Positions 43,745 to 54,560 are shown, counted from the stretch's first letter. The stretch is 64,000 nucleotides of DNA from Dendrolimus kikuchii (GCA_019925095.2 CM034397.1:6467763-6531762), one strand, 5' to 3'. The notes: generated from the letters alone by a model not told the origin. Program-made: numbers and translations.

Positions 43745-46541
43745 TTCTAATCTCCACGGCCTTGAAGATAGGGATATTTCCATCTTGTTCTTCTTGTTCT
43801 CCGTCGTCACACTCTTGGCAGAGTGGTCGTGGTCCTCATGGTACAGGGGTGGTGGCAAGCTTCACAATTCGTCACCATTTCCATCTTGTAGGTACGCGTA
43901 GATTTTGGTGGTTCCACCCGGATCTATGCGTGCTTATATCGGTCCCATGGCAGGGAATGCACAAGGACTGAAACAGCTCGCTTTTTTGAACTCGTTCATG
44001 AGGTGACCGACAAAGTTTTTGGGCAGTATCCTTTTGCAGAGGTAGTCATACTCGAGAATTTTAATGCTCATTACGCTGAGTGGTTGGGTTCCCCGAGAAC
44101 TGATCTGTCAGGGACTACTGCCTACGAATTTGCTCTCGCCAATGGATTCACTCAGGTGATTACGGAGTTTACCCGAATACCGGATAGAGTGGATCATGAG
44201 TCTTCTTTGCTGGATCTTCTGCTGACCATACACCCGGAGAACTACCAGATCTCCATCAGTGCTCCACTGGGAACCTCTGATCATTGTCTGGTATCTTTGG
44301 TGGTGCCCCTTCCTATTCCCGATCGGACTCGTCCCGCTGGACGACGGAAGGTGTGGTGATACAGGTCAGCAGATTGGGATGGACTCCGTGAATTCTATGC
44401 ATCCTACCCATGGAGGCAGTTATGTTTCTCGTCGGAAGCTTCTGATCCGAGCACAGACTGGATCGCCGATGTAGTACTGCAGCGAATAACATGTTTAATT
44501 CCAAACTCAACTGTACCTATCGGTGGTACGAGTAAACCACAATGGTTCAATAAGCACAGCAGTGAAGCTGTAAAGCTAAAGAAACAGGCTTATCCAGCCT
44601 GGACTGCAGCGCGGGCTCGTCAGGCTCCAAGTTCCTCTGACCTGAAAAAGTGATACAATGCCGCCCCCAGGTCCCTCAAAAAACAGCTCGCAAGAGCAAA
44701 ATTCGATCACATCGGCAGAATTGGTGAGCGCCTCTCTAGCCACTCTTCTGGGACTAGAGCTTTTTAGGCCCTCACCAAAGCTGTCCAAGGAAACTTTTGT
44801 CGGGCTTCTCTTCCACCTCTGCGCACAGTGGACGACCGTCTGGTACACGCCGCCAAAGATAAAGTCAATCTTCTGGATGAAATCTTTGCGGCCAATTCAA
44901 CTCTTGAGACATAGGAGAAACTCCACCTACAATCCCTGAGTGTGAGTCTAGAATGTCGGAGGTGCGCTTTACTCAAAAAGCAGTCCGATGTGCTCTCCTC
45001 TCCCTCGACGTCAAAAAGTCTTCTGGCCCTGATGGCAATCCTGCCATTGTGCTGCAGACGTGTTTAGCTGAGCTGTCCCCAGCCAGTCCTTGCCCGACTT
45101 TTCACTCTCTCTTACTACAAGGGTTGTGTCCTCGCTTCGTGTAAGATTGCCCATGTACACCTTGCCCCCAAAAAAGGGGACGTAACAGACACGTCGAATA
45201 GGCCTATAACAATAACCTTTTTGCTCTCAATGGTGATGGAGCGTATTATCAACACGCAGCTCTTGTGTTACCTCGAAGATTCCCAGCTGCTAAACGATCG
45301 GCAATACGGCTTCCGCCACGGTCGCTCAGTTCGGGATCTCTTGGTTTACCTAACCCACCGTTGGGCTGAAGCCATTGAGAGCAAAGGGGAAGCACTGGCA
45401 GTTAGTCTAGAATTCTAGATATTGCTAAGGCCTTCGACCGGGTCTGGCACAGGGCTCTTCTATCGGAGCGGCCATCGTTTGGGATACCCGAAGGGCCTTG
45501 CACCTGGATATCCAGCTTTTTTGATGAGCGCAGCATTCAAGTCGTTGTCGACGGTTGTTGCTCAAGTTTCAAGCCCATCAACGCTGGTGTGCCCCAGGGT
45601 TGTGTGCTATCGCCAACGTTGTTCTTCTTACATATCAATGATATGTTGTCTATTCGCAACATTCATTCCAATGCGGATGATAGCACAGGCGATGCGCAGT
45701 ACTCTGGTCGTGCAAACTTCCCTCGATCATTTATGGAGGAAAGTTGGGTTAGATTTGTATCTGAAGTAGAGTATTCCTTAGAGTGAGTCTCTGAATGGGG
45801 GAGACAAAACCTTGTCCATTTCAACCCCAAGAAGACATAGGTCTACGTATTCTCTGCCAAAAAAACTCCATTCGAGCAATCGCTTCAGTTCCAAGGAACT
45901 CCCCTTACCACCACCAAGAGTATTGGGATCCTCAGTGTTGACATCGCGAACGATGTTCAGGGGCCATCTTGAAGGCAAGGCAAAACTCGCCTCTAAGAAG
46001 CTGGGAATGTTAAACGGGTCCAAGCAGTATTTCACACCGCGGCAACGCTTTGTGCTTTGTAAAACCCAGGTGAGCCCGCATATGGAGTACTGCTCACACT
46101 TTTGGGCTGGAGCACCTGGCTACCAACTCGATCCCCTAGACTGTATTCAACGTCGAGCCATTCACGTTGTTGATGATTCCACACTCACAGATGGTCTAGA
46201 TAGGCTTGGCCTTATGAGAGACTTCGCTTCTCTCTACGTATTCTACTGACTGTATAACGGGGAGTATTCGGAAGAACTGTATAGAATGGTGTATTCGTCC
46301 TCTTTCTACCATCGAACCGCTCGCCATGTGTTGGGATTTCACCCCCACTTCCTTAAGCCGCTTCGCTCATGTACGCAACGGTTCTGTAGAACCTTTTTCA
46401 AAAAGGGTGTCATAAAATTTCTTCGAGGCTGGCAGCGGGTTGATGAAATCTCTGGTGTTGCAAATGTCCATAAGCGACAGTAACTGCTTTCCATCAGGTG
46501 GGCCGTCAGCCTGTCTGCTGTACTCCAGCTATAAAAAAAAG
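43745..46541 (+). pseudogene. Decayed Jockey/CR1-type LINE
   Basis: A non-LTR element read on +. The endonuclease domain is in 44003-44359 (FNAHYAEWLGSP, and the SDH motif in GTSDHCLVS; the usual acidic residue of the DFN motif is altered to N in 'LENFNAH'). RT segments lie in 44953-45800: 'DVKKSSGPDGNPA', 'MVMERIINTQLLCYLEDSQL' and 'YGFRHGRSV', a frameshifted 'DIAKAFDRVWH', then 'PQGCVLSPTLFFLHINDML'. The catalytic box reads NADD where YADD is expected. The post-RT region is at 45812-46249. Stops and frameshifts separate these parts. The 3' tail (46430-46541, 'ccatcaggtgggccgtcagc', then an A-run) is the one shared by the S1 elements. The element ends about 480 bp before the first eIF2B alpha exon found. 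Confidence 0.8.
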
Positions 46542-46544
46542 GTC

Positions 46545-47020
46545 GAAATTTCCAGAATGGAAGCGGGCAAACCAATAACAAGTAGTGCGTTCATTGTAGT
46601 GTTCGCTCATAAAGGTCGTTGATGTTGCTTGTCGCTCTTGCCGCGTTGCTGCCACGACGGTACTCTTATTCCATATGTACTCGAATTTTTAACTATCCAT
46701 GATGACGAAAAAGATTCAAATGCGAAGAAAACATAACACTTATCAATAAATAAATGACTAATTTTTAAAAAAGAATTTCGTGTTTTCAAAGTAAAATTAA
46801 TTTGAAATTATATATCTTAGCCAAACAAAAATATTTATTTTAAATGGCCAGAACTGCAGAATGTACCTAATATTTAGCGGTCACCATTTTGCTTATGAAA
46901 GCTAACCACATGACCTGCATGCCATGTTTGGCTGGCCTAAATGAAATATAAAAAAAATTGTAAATTTGGTATTCTTCAATCAATTTTAATTCCATTGAAT
47001 TTTTACGTTATCAATTTCAG
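46545..47020. other. Non-coding; ends in a splice acceptor
   Basis: AT-rich. It ends in 'atcaatttcag' just before the first eIF2B alpha exon recognised, so it is probably intron. Confidence 0.5.
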
Positions 47021-47160
47021 TGGCCACAGTGAGAGAGTTAGATTTAAATCTGCAGCTAGCTGTTGATGCCATGAGACATTGTGATCAACCTGTAACTGCT
47101 ATATCATCAGGATGTGAGCTTTTCATGAGGTTTATTACACTAGCTAAACTTGATGTTAAG
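47021..47160 (+). CDS. eIF2Balpha: eIF2B alpha, internal exon (1st in window)
   Basis: Translation initiation factor eIF2B subunit alpha, a regulatory subunit of the cytosolic guanine-nucleotide exchange factor for eIF2; it helps sense eIF2 phosphorylation. This exon lies between an acceptor 'tttcag' and a donor AAG|GTGTGT. It starts two bases into a codon and gives 46 full residues (ATVRELDLNLQLAVDAMR ... SSGCELFMRFITLAKLDVK). The SSGCELFMRFITLA stretch is the family's conserved N-terminal motif. By comparison with the human protein, about 40 N-terminal residues encoded by an earlier exon are missing; no such exon was found between about 40 and 47 kb. The next exon follows in phase 0 across a 1.2-kb intron with a (TA)n array and two palindromes. 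Confidence 0.9.
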
Positions 47161-47306
47161 GTGTGTGAGATTGCAACAATATATCAACATTTTCTTTTTA
47201 AAATCAACATATCCCTACCACTTACTATGATTTAAGAAGACAACCACTTTTCATTGTAATGAAGTGTGTTTGAGTGAACAGAGTCACAGCTTAAACTAGG
47301 TATTCT

Positions 47307-47310
<4 letters not shown>

Positions 47311-47379
<69 letters not shown>
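47311..47379. repeat. (TA)n microsatellite
   Basis: About 34 TA units in the intron after the first eIF2B alpha exon seen. Confidence 0.95.
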
Positions 47380-47383
<4 letters not shown>

Positions 47384-47791
47384 TAAGTTGCCATAGGCCT
47401 GAACATTGATTTATTTAGGAATTTTATTACTAGAGTGTAGCAAATAAGCTTCTCACTTGATGGAAAGTGCTTACTGTCTATGGACTTTTGTAAGACCAAA
47501 GTTATTAACAATGTGAATTAATCTTTACATAGTATAAAATAAAATCACTTTCCGCTTCTGTCTGTATATCCGCTAACACCGAAACCATGCAATAGATTTT
47601 GAAGCAGTTTTCAGCATCTGATAGATAATTTGTTAAGGAAAATTTGTGTATATATACAAGTTTTGCCTATGATGTATATATACAAGTTTTGCCCACGACT
47701 TCACTCACCTTACATCACTTCTAATTAAGTTTTTATTCAAGTAAAACAGAGCAACCCACTTACAGCATAGCTGCGGGGAAAACTCTTGTTG

Positions 47792-47851
47792 TATTATACA
47801 ACTACCTAGGTAGTTGTATAATAGTGGCCCACCTGGTATACTAGTATACCA
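47792..47851. repeat. Two adjacent perfect palindromes
   Basis: 47792-47823 is a 32-bp perfect palindrome centred on 'cctagg' (half-site 'tattatacaactacct'). 47834-47851 is an 18-bp perfect palindrome centred on 'ctag' ('tggtatactagtatacca'). They are 10 bp apart, in an intron of eIF2B alpha. There is no unpaired loop, so they are not simple RNA hairpins of a known class. Confidence 0.8.
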
Positions 47852-48390
47852 CTTACAAAAGCTCAACGGAGCACATGTTGTCCGTGGCTTGCAGGTTGAG
47901 TATAGCAGGCTTAGACCATTTCTCTAGTGTAATGTGCATAATTATTTTCTTAATTACCATTTGTTGATGGAAAAGAAAAACATATAAGGAGTCCGCCATA
48001 TTGTGACTAGCATTTTTTTTATAATCCACCTTAGACAAGGGGTATATTACAAGTGTACATTGTCCGTCACCCAACATTATGGAGGCCTGAACACACACCA
48101 ATTTTTTAAACTTAAATGTAGGTTGGATCCTGTGTGATTACTGTTACATATTTAATTCATTTTATCAAAATAAACGGCAAAGAATTTTCAAAGAATAAAC
48201 ACTATTTTAACTTATTTTATAATAATGTTGACATTTTTTCTATTAATTTACGAAAATATTATTCTACAAACTTGATTAATTTACTTTTCATACATTTTGT
48301 ACAAAAATAATAAATAGCATTTTAATATTTCACTTTAGGATACACTTTCTTATTTTGTGTTGATAACCGAATTTAGTAATAATATTCCAG

Positions 48391-48507
48391 TCTTTTGAAG
48401 AATGTGAGCAGATCATGTTACAAAGAGGGCACATATTTTTAGACACTTTACTAGAAGCCAGAGGGAAAGTTGCTAAAGAAGCATTGTCTTTTATTACTGA
48501 TGGATCT
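48391..48507 (+). CDS. eIF2Balpha: eIF2B alpha, internal exon (2nd in window)
   Basis: A 117-bp exon (39 codons, phase 0 at both ends) between 'attccag' and the donor GTGAGT. It encodes SFEECEQIMLQRG, then HIFLDTLLEARGKVAKEALSF, then ITDGS. This aligns with the family's helical stretch that in the human protein includes the IMIERGELFL segment. It joins in phase to the exons on either side. Confidence 0.9.
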
Positions 48508-49440
48508 GTGAGTAAAGTTTTTATATTATGTTTTCAATATCACAATAAACTTAACCTTCTTATTTTAACTTACTCATTTTATTCATAACCATTTATATTA
48601 CTAATATTGTTTATAGTTAAATAAGCTACTACTAATTTAATAAACAAATCTTTAAGATAATAATTATTAGTTTCATACCCCCAAAACCAGTGCAATATTT
48701 TGTTCTATTCTCCAAATTTTAATGAAATTGGTTCATGTCCCAGGCTGTAGAGAGGGCATAAAAAACATTTGTGTTTTTATATGTTAGTTTAGAAAGACAT
48801 ACATCACAAATAGTTAAAATTATATCCAGGGTATTTATAATAAGGCTATTAGTTTTAAGTGACTTTTGTGAGAGACTTTAACATAATAGATTTTTTCTGA
48901 GCTGAAACAGAAATACAAAAAGCTGGTTTCTTACTGAAATGTATAAAAATTCTTCTCATTCTAATATGGTACATAGTGTTTTCAGAAACAAGCCAAGACT
49001 TGGAACTGGTTTAAAATTTACCACTTTAATAAGTCCTAATCGCTTTTAGTCAACTACTTCATTCAGAGTATAAACATTAAAAAGAGTTTTACATAAACCT
49101 ACATTGACCAGTTTATTCCTCTATAATTAATTTCTTTACATGACAATTGTTTATAATAATAAATATGTGTATGTATGTGAATGAAAACTTGATGTACCAT
49201 GTGGCATTGAAAGTGTTTGACTAAAACCTTTCGAAACTGGTTTGTTCAAAACCTACTTAATGACTTTTTATTGCTGTACCATTTAATTGATGCTAAAGTT
49301 AGAACAAAACCAAAAAGAATATGCTTACTACTTACTTAGTAACCGGAACGACTTTTTCTGGTTTCCAAAACATGATTGAAAGAAATGGCTTTGCATCCCT
49401 TGATATGATATTGGTATATTTTAATAATTAAATTTTTCAG

Positions 49441-49553
49441 AAAATATTAACTCATTCAAGATCTAGGGTAGTGTTACAAGCTATGGTTGAAGCTGCAAAA
49501 GCCAACAAAAGATTTGAAGTATTTGTTACGATGTCTGCTCCTGATAATTCTGG
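49441..49553 (+). CDS. eIF2Balpha: eIF2B alpha, internal exon (3rd in window)
   Basis: A 113-bp exon after 'tttttcag', ending GG|GTAAGG in phase 2. It encodes KILTHSRSRVVLQAMVEAAK, then ANKRFEVFVTMSAPDNSG. The LTHSRSRVV segment corresponds to the conserved ILTHAYSRVVL of the alpha subunit family, the start of the Rossmann-like half of the protein. The following 3.6-kb intron holds the RTE element and a solo LTR. Confidence 0.92.
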
Positions 49554-49669
49554 GTAAGGACCAGTTTTGGATATCATTAGTCAATATTATTCAAGATCAG
49601 CTGTTCTCATAAGTAAATAAATTGGATAATTTCAATCAAATATACACATACCCTCTTATCTATAATATT

Positions 49670-50050
49670 ATAAAATTCTATTCATGCTGTGTCCGTACAT
49701 TGGAGCTATTTAAAAAAACCAACTGGAATAGACTATGAAGGAGAACAAGATGCCATTTCTTTAGATTTCTTGTCTGTTTGTTCGGGATTCATGTAAAAAC
49801 TATTGGGCCGATTTTGAAGCCGTTTTTCACTAATCAACAGTTAATTTTTAAACTTAAAATCTACGCTACACTTTATCCCGGGAGTGCCGTGGGAATTTTT
49901 CTGGCAATTATTTAAAATGTCCAGATTGAAAAAAAAACGAATTGCAATCCGCTTTTTCACTGATAGATAGTAAGTTTTATATAATGAAACATGTGATATT
50001 CGGAAATCTCGCTGGAATTTCAAGTCAAGCGTGAACGAAGTCGCGGGCAT
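49670..50050. repeat. Dispersed repeat A, copy in eIF2B alpha intron
   Basis: 'tgctgtgtccgtacattgga', 'tgtctgtttgttcgggattc' and 'ttatcccgggagtgccgtgg' match 21165-21690 in the same orientation. It ends at 'tgaacgaagtcgcgggcata'. Confidence 0.6.
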
Positions 50051-50081
50051 AACCTAGTTCATAATAATTATATGAGTTTAT

Positions 50082-52148
50082 TATCTTATCCCAGATTATC
50101 TTAGGGTCCGAACAGTTCCAGCTGGAACTGCAAAATCGGTTCGAATCGCTGGAAACCACTGGCGATGTTGACGAGATAACCGACAACGTGGTGAAAACAA
50201 TGCGAGAGCTGGGCCGAAGGCACTTTCCACCTATGCGAAGAAGCAAACGCTCTGAACTCTCCACCGAAACCTTGGATCTCATGAGGATGAGACGTGAGAT
50301 GCCATCTACTCTTTTTGCCTCACCGGAGCATAAGGCTCTCTCTAAACGGATAAGAAAACTTGTAAGACGGGACCTCCGCTGCTCAAACACGCGAGCCATT
50401 CAGGCTGCTATAGAGCAGAATAGGGGGTCCAAAGTTTTCTTAAAACCATTGGGGAGAAGCCATCTTGCAAAAGTGAGGACAGCAGATGGCAGGGAGCTTA
50501 CGTCTCACTCTGAGATCCTAGCGGAGGTGGAACGGTTCTACGGGCGATTGTATTCTTCGCGGGCGGAAAGACCTTCGGTTCAAGGCGCTAATGATCCACG
50601 TGCACCACTCACGCGCCACTATACGGAAGATATCCCGGAGGTCGACATTGGCGAGATTAGGACGGCACTCGGGCAACTTAAAAATGGCAGGGCTCCGGGG
50701 GACGACGGTATTACAACTGAGCTCCTCAAAGCGGGAGGGATCCCAATCCTGAAGGCTTTAGCGGAGCTCTTTAATTCCGTTATCCTCCGGGGCACTGTGC
50801 CAAGGGCGTGGACCAAGAGTGCGGTGGTCTTGTTCTTCAAGAAGGGTGATAAGACCCTCTTGAAGAACTATAGACCCATCTCACTCTTGAGCCACGTCTA
50901 CAAGTTGTTTTCGAGGGTCATCACGAATCGTCTCGCCAGAAGACTTGACGAGTTCCAACCACCGGAACAGGCTGGGTTTCGAAAAGGCTACAGCACCGTA
51001 GACCACATCCATACTGTTCGGCAGATTATACAGAAGACCGAGGAGTATAATCAGCCGCTGTGTATGGCATTTGTGGACTACGAAAAAGCCTTCGACTCTA
51101 TCGAAACTTGGGCTGTTCTAGAGTCTCTGCAGAGATGCCGTATCGATTGGCGATACATCGAGGTGTTGAGATGTTTGTATGATGCCGCAACGATGACCGT
51201 TCAGATCCAGGACCGGAGGGCGAAGCCTATACCTCTACGTCGCGGGGTGAGACAGGGGGATGTCATATCCCCGAAACTGTTCACCAACGCGATGGAGGAT
51301 GTCTTCAAAACTCTGGAATGGAATGAACGGGGCATCAACATCAACGGCGAGCGCATCTCCCACCTACGTTTCGCTGATGATATTGTCGTCTTTGCAGAGA
51401 CGTTGGAGGGACTTACCGACATGCTGAACAGCCTGAATGAATCCTCCCGACGGGTCGGTCTCGGCATGAATTTGGACAAGACGAAAGTCATGTTCAACGA
51501 ACATGTCATGCCGAGACCGGTAAACGTCGATGGTTCCCCTCTTGAGGTTGTGCAGGAATATGTATATCTTGGACAAAAGATCCAGGTAGGCAAACACGGC
51601 CTCGAGAGGGAAGCCAATAGGAGGATCCAGTTAGGTTGGGCAGCATTCGGTAATCTTCGACATGTCTTCTCGTCGACCATTCCGCAATGCTTGAAGACGA
51701 AAGTCTTCGAGCAGTGCGTCCTACCCATAATGACATATGGTGCCGAGACATGGACACTGACAGCGGGACTGGTCCACAAATTCAAAGTCGCTCAACGGGC
51801 TATGGAGCGAGCTATGTTAGGTGTTTCTCTTATGGATAAAATCAGAAATGAGGACATCCGTAAGAGAACGAAGGTAACTGACATAGCTCGCAAAATTAGC
51901 AAGTTGAAGTGGCAGTGGGCCGGTCACGTCTGTCGCAGGACCGACGGCCGATGGAGCAAACGAGTCCTGGAGTGGAGACCACGTCTCGGCAAACGTAGCG
52001 TAGGACGCCCTCCAGCCCGGTGGTCTGACGACCTGCGCAAGATCGCCGGCGGGGGCTGGATGAGGAAGACGGGAGACCGGGATATGTGGCGCGTACTTGG
52101 GGAGGCCTGCGTCCAGCAGTGGACTGAGAGTGGCTGAAGAAGAAGAAG
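50082..52148 (+). mobile_element. Recent 5'-truncated RTE-type LINE with 12-bp TSD
   Basis: The insertion is bounded by 'atatgagtttat' on both sides (50070-50081 and 52149-52160). It starts inside the ORF (endonuclease domain lost), stays open across its whole length, and ends a few bases after the stop codon in a short GAA-repeat tail, as RTE elements do. It lies in the sense orientation in the intron between the third and fourth eIF2B alpha exons in the window. Confidence 0.88.
50083..52137 (+). CDS. RTE-type reverse transcriptase, N-terminally truncated
   Basis: Reverse transcriptase of an RTE-like non-LTR retrotransposon. From the insertion point about 684 codons are open; the first methionine-type start in frame is near 50188-50200. 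In order: a linker that joins the lost endonuclease to the RT; fingers with NGRAPGDDGITTELLK (about 50685-50735); 'NYRPISLLSHVYKLFSRVI'; 'EQAGFRKGYSTVDHI'; palm block FVDYEKAFDSIE (about 51070-51105); GVRQGDVISPKLF; the catalytic box FADD (in HLRFADDIVVF, about 51362-51394); thumb to 'YGAETWTLT'; and a basic C-terminal tail with WAGHVCRRTDGRW and WSDDLRKIAGGGW. No internal stop or frameshift is seen, so it is recent, but without the endonuclease and promoter it is not autonomous. Confidence 0.88.
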   Translation: MLSQIILGSEQFQLELQNRFESLETTGDVDEITDNVVKTMRELGRRHFPPMRRSKRSELSTETLDLMRMRREMPSTLFASPEHKALSKRIRKLVRRDLRCSNTRAIQAAIEQNRGSKVFLKPLGRSHLAKVRTADGRELTSHSEILAEVERFYGRLYSSRAERPSVQGANDPRAPLTRHYTEDIPEVDIGEIRTALGQLKNGRAPGDDGITTELLKAGGIPILKALAELFNSVILRGTVPRAWTKSAVVLFFKKGDKTLLKNYRPISLLSHVYKLFSRVITNRLARRLDEFQPPEQAGFRKGYSTVDHIHTVRQIIQKTEEYNQPLCMAFVDYEKAFDSIETWAVLESLQRCRIDWRYIEVLRCLYDAATMTVQIQDRRAKPIPLRRGVRQGDVISPKLFTNAMEDVFKTLEWNERGININGERISHLRFADDIVVFAETLEGLTDMLNSLNESSRRVGLGMNLDKTKVMFNEHVMPRPVNVDGSPLEVVQEYVYLGQKIQVGKHGLEREANRRIQLGWAAFGNLRHVFSSTIPQCLKTKVFEQCVLPIMTYGAETWTLTAGLVHKFKVAQRAMERAMLGVSLMDKIRNEDIRKRTKVTDIARKISKLKWQWAGHVCRRTDGRWSKRVLEWRPRLGKRSVGRPPARWSDDLRKIAGGGWMRKTGDRDMWRVLGEACVQQWTESG

Positions 52149-52476
52149 ATATGAGTTTATAGGCTCCTTAAAAACTCTTTAACGAAAGACAAGTTTTTTT
52201 CATAATTCTATTCAAATGCGATTATGAAATACACTTTTTATGGGGTTATAAACTTTGTATAATTATTATGAGGTACAGGTAGGTAGGACCCCCTTATAAG
52301 GGGTTTATAGTCTAATTGTTCTTAATGAAGATTAATATCACAGTTGCTTTGAATACTAACTGAGGTTAATATTTTTACATTAAACTCTTAATACAAAAAT
52401 ATTAATAGCCTCCTAAAAGCTTTATTAAACTAACTCTCTAGCTTTCAACTAGAGGGGTAAACCATTTCTTTTGTAT

Positions 52477-52950
52477 TGTTACGAGCTACATAGGACTCGA
52501 ATTAAAATGCCGTTGAAATTACTATAGAGTTTATTAGAACTGTACAAACACGTATAAAACAGGTACAAATATACTGGATACAACCAGTACCATTGCACGA
52601 TTCAATAACGCGCAAAGTTCGTCACTATAGTGCTAATCTAAAGTACTAAACACGTCTTGCTAGTACCGTATTCGTCGCCTGACTGCCCCACCCCTCCGTT
52701 CAGTCATTGTTTTATACTAAACTATATAATAGAACAAAGAACCGTGTTCACCGAGTTAATCCGCACAACTGGCAAACAAGGATTAGTTCGACACTAATGA
52801 CGGCCATAAAAGAAGTAGAAAAACAATAGCATGTTTATCTGAACTACAAATTCTAAACACAAAGTAAACAAAAGAATTCCTAAATCCGGTGGAAATAAAA
52901 CTGCGTTTTACGACGTGCAGGTGTGCGCATTTCTGTGTCGGTATGTAACA
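52477..52950 (-). mobile_element. Solo LTR (family L), copy 3
   Basis: 474 bp with TGTTACG and GTAACA ends and a perfect GTAT duplication (52473-52476 and 52951-52954). It shares 'ctcgaattaaaatgccg', 'acaaacacgtataa' and a TATA-like 'tagtataaaac' (- strand, near 52718) with the copies at 12952 and 39960. It sits in the same eIF2B alpha intron as the RTE element. Confidence 0.82.
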
Positions 52951-53146
52951 GTATAAATAATTCAATTGATTCCAAACAATAGAATTCTTGTAGCAATTTG
53001 AACAGTCCCATTTCACGTAACAATTATTTTTCATATCAATTCCTCATAATATTTATAAAAAGAATGATTACATGTTTAAAAATAATACGCAACAAGTTTT
53101 TCGAGTTCCCGCCAAAAACTCTCATGACCTCAATTTTGTTTTCCAG

Positions 53147-53291
53147 TGTACAAATGCACAAAGAACTGGTGGAAGCTGGTATAGACGCAACCCTTATTTT
53201 GGATGCGGCCGTTGGATATATTATGGAACAAGTAGATGCAGTTATGATTGGCGCAGAAGGAGTCACTGAAAATGGAGGTATTATTAATAAG
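53147..53291 (+). CDS. eIF2Balpha: eIF2B alpha, internal exon (4th in window)
   Basis: A 145-bp exon after 'ttttccag', ending AAG|GTGAGT. Its first base completes the Gly codon of the previous exon. It encodes VQMHKELVEAGIDATLILDA, then AVGYIMEQVDAVMIGAEGVT, then ENGGIINK. The AVGYIME, GAEGV and NGGIINK motifs are signatures of the eIF2B alpha/beta/delta fold (ligand-binding and dimer interface region). Confidence 0.95.
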
Positions 53292-53813
53292 GTGAGTGCA
53301 TTTGTATTCTTATATCATAATATTTCAATAGATAGTGAACCCGTGTCTCTTTTAAGGAGGGTCTACCTCAGATAAGGAGGACCATCTTCTTCATGATCTC
53401 AATCATAAATCATCTCAAAAATAAAGGAGAAATAAAGTTTCCCCAACATGCTCAATTAAAATTTGTTTTTTTCATTTTAACATTTATTTTTTTTACTAGA
53501 TCTTAAAAACAAAATGTTACTAAAAAGAATTTAATTTGCCTATGGTTCTTATCATATGGAACTACAATTATTCAAGATTACTTACTACTTTAGTATTGTC
53601 GTTCAAAACTGAATGAATGAATGAATCATATAATAAGAGGTTTCTCGCCAGCGACGATATCTCCCAGACGACCTTTACAATAATTAAACCTGACTTAATC
53701 TTACTTATCATAATACATATATTATCAAAATTAAATTAAATTATATTTTTTATACGCATGTCATTATTGTTATACTTGAAATATGATTTGTAGTTTTATG
53801 TAACTTTTCTCAG
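53292..53813. other. Intron of eIF2B alpha
   Basis: AT-rich intron between a consensus GTGAGT donor and the 'ttttctcag' acceptor. No element recognised. Confidence 0.7.
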
Positions 53814-54095
53814 ATTGGCACATACTCAATAGGAATGGCAGCATACGAACTGAAGAAATCGGTGTGTGTACTAACAGAAAGTTTTAAATTTTCAAGAACA
53901 TATCCACTGAACCAACGGGACTTGCCAAATGAATTTAAATATTTATCCAGTGTATTAAAGTCTGGGAAAGATTTGTCAAAGGAACACCCTCTAGTAGATT
54001 ACACACCGCCGTCGTATATAACTTTGTTGCTTACAGACATCGGTATATTGACCCCTTCAGCTGTTAGTGATGAACTAATAAAGTTATATTTATAA
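53814..54095 (+). CDS. eIF2Balpha: eIF2B alpha, last coding exon
   Basis: A 282-bp terminal exon in phase 0 encoding [20 protein letters not shown], then a segment with [16 protein letters not shown] and [20 protein letters not shown], up to the conserved C-terminus [14 protein letters not shown] and TAA. The C-terminal 14 residues are the same as I know from the human alpha subunit, which makes the assignment firm. A polyadenylation signal AATAAA lies at 54117-54122, 22 bases after the stop. Confidence 0.96.
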   Translation: MGTYSIGMAAYELKKSVCVLTESFKFSRTYPLNQRDLPNEFKYLSSVLKSGKDLSKEHPLVDYTPPSYITLLLTDIGILTPSAVSDELIKLYL

Positions 54096-54116
54096 ATACA
54101 TATGTAATAATTTTGT

Positions 54117-54122
54117 AATAAA
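54117..54122 (+). promoter_or_regulatory. Polyadenylation signal of eIF2B alpha
   Basis: AATAAA 22 bases after the stop codon; the short 3' UTR is typical for a housekeeping insect gene. Confidence 0.7.
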
Positions 54123-54344
54123 ACTTATATTTATAATTATGAAGTGTATTTGTTTGAAGTACTAATAATCAAAATAGATGTCTGCAGTTACATGTAACTT
54201 TAGAAATAATTAGTATGTGCTAGCGAAACTTTGTTGGCGTTCCCACGTTGACGACGTAAGTTTTGGGTAGTTATAAAAAAATAACCACGAATTCTAACCT
54301 ATATTAAACCTATAAGTATACCCCAACCACGTCGTATTTGTAAA

Positions 54345-54560
54345 CTAGCTGTGCCCGCGGTTTCACCCACGTGGTGATGGAAAATCGTTATATTTTGGCT
54401 AATTCACACTATATCTTTATAAATTATAGCCTATGTGTTATTCTGATGTGTAATATTAATGTAAAGTTTCATCAAAATCCATTCAGTAGTTTTTGCGTGA
54501 AAGAGTAACAAACATGCATTCTTACAAACTTTCGCTTTTATAATATTAGTAAGATGAATT
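54345..54560 (+). repeat. Dispersed repeat B
   Basis: It starts 'aactagctgtgcccgcggtt', has 'gtttcatcaaaatccattca' then 'gtagtttttgcgtga', and ends 'tttataatattagtaaga'. This is the clearest copy of the family in the window. Confidence 0.65.

Noticed and set aside
51201..51785. 194-codon open frame on the - strand inside the RTE element
   Set aside because: Antisense shadow of the clear reverse transcriptase frame on +.
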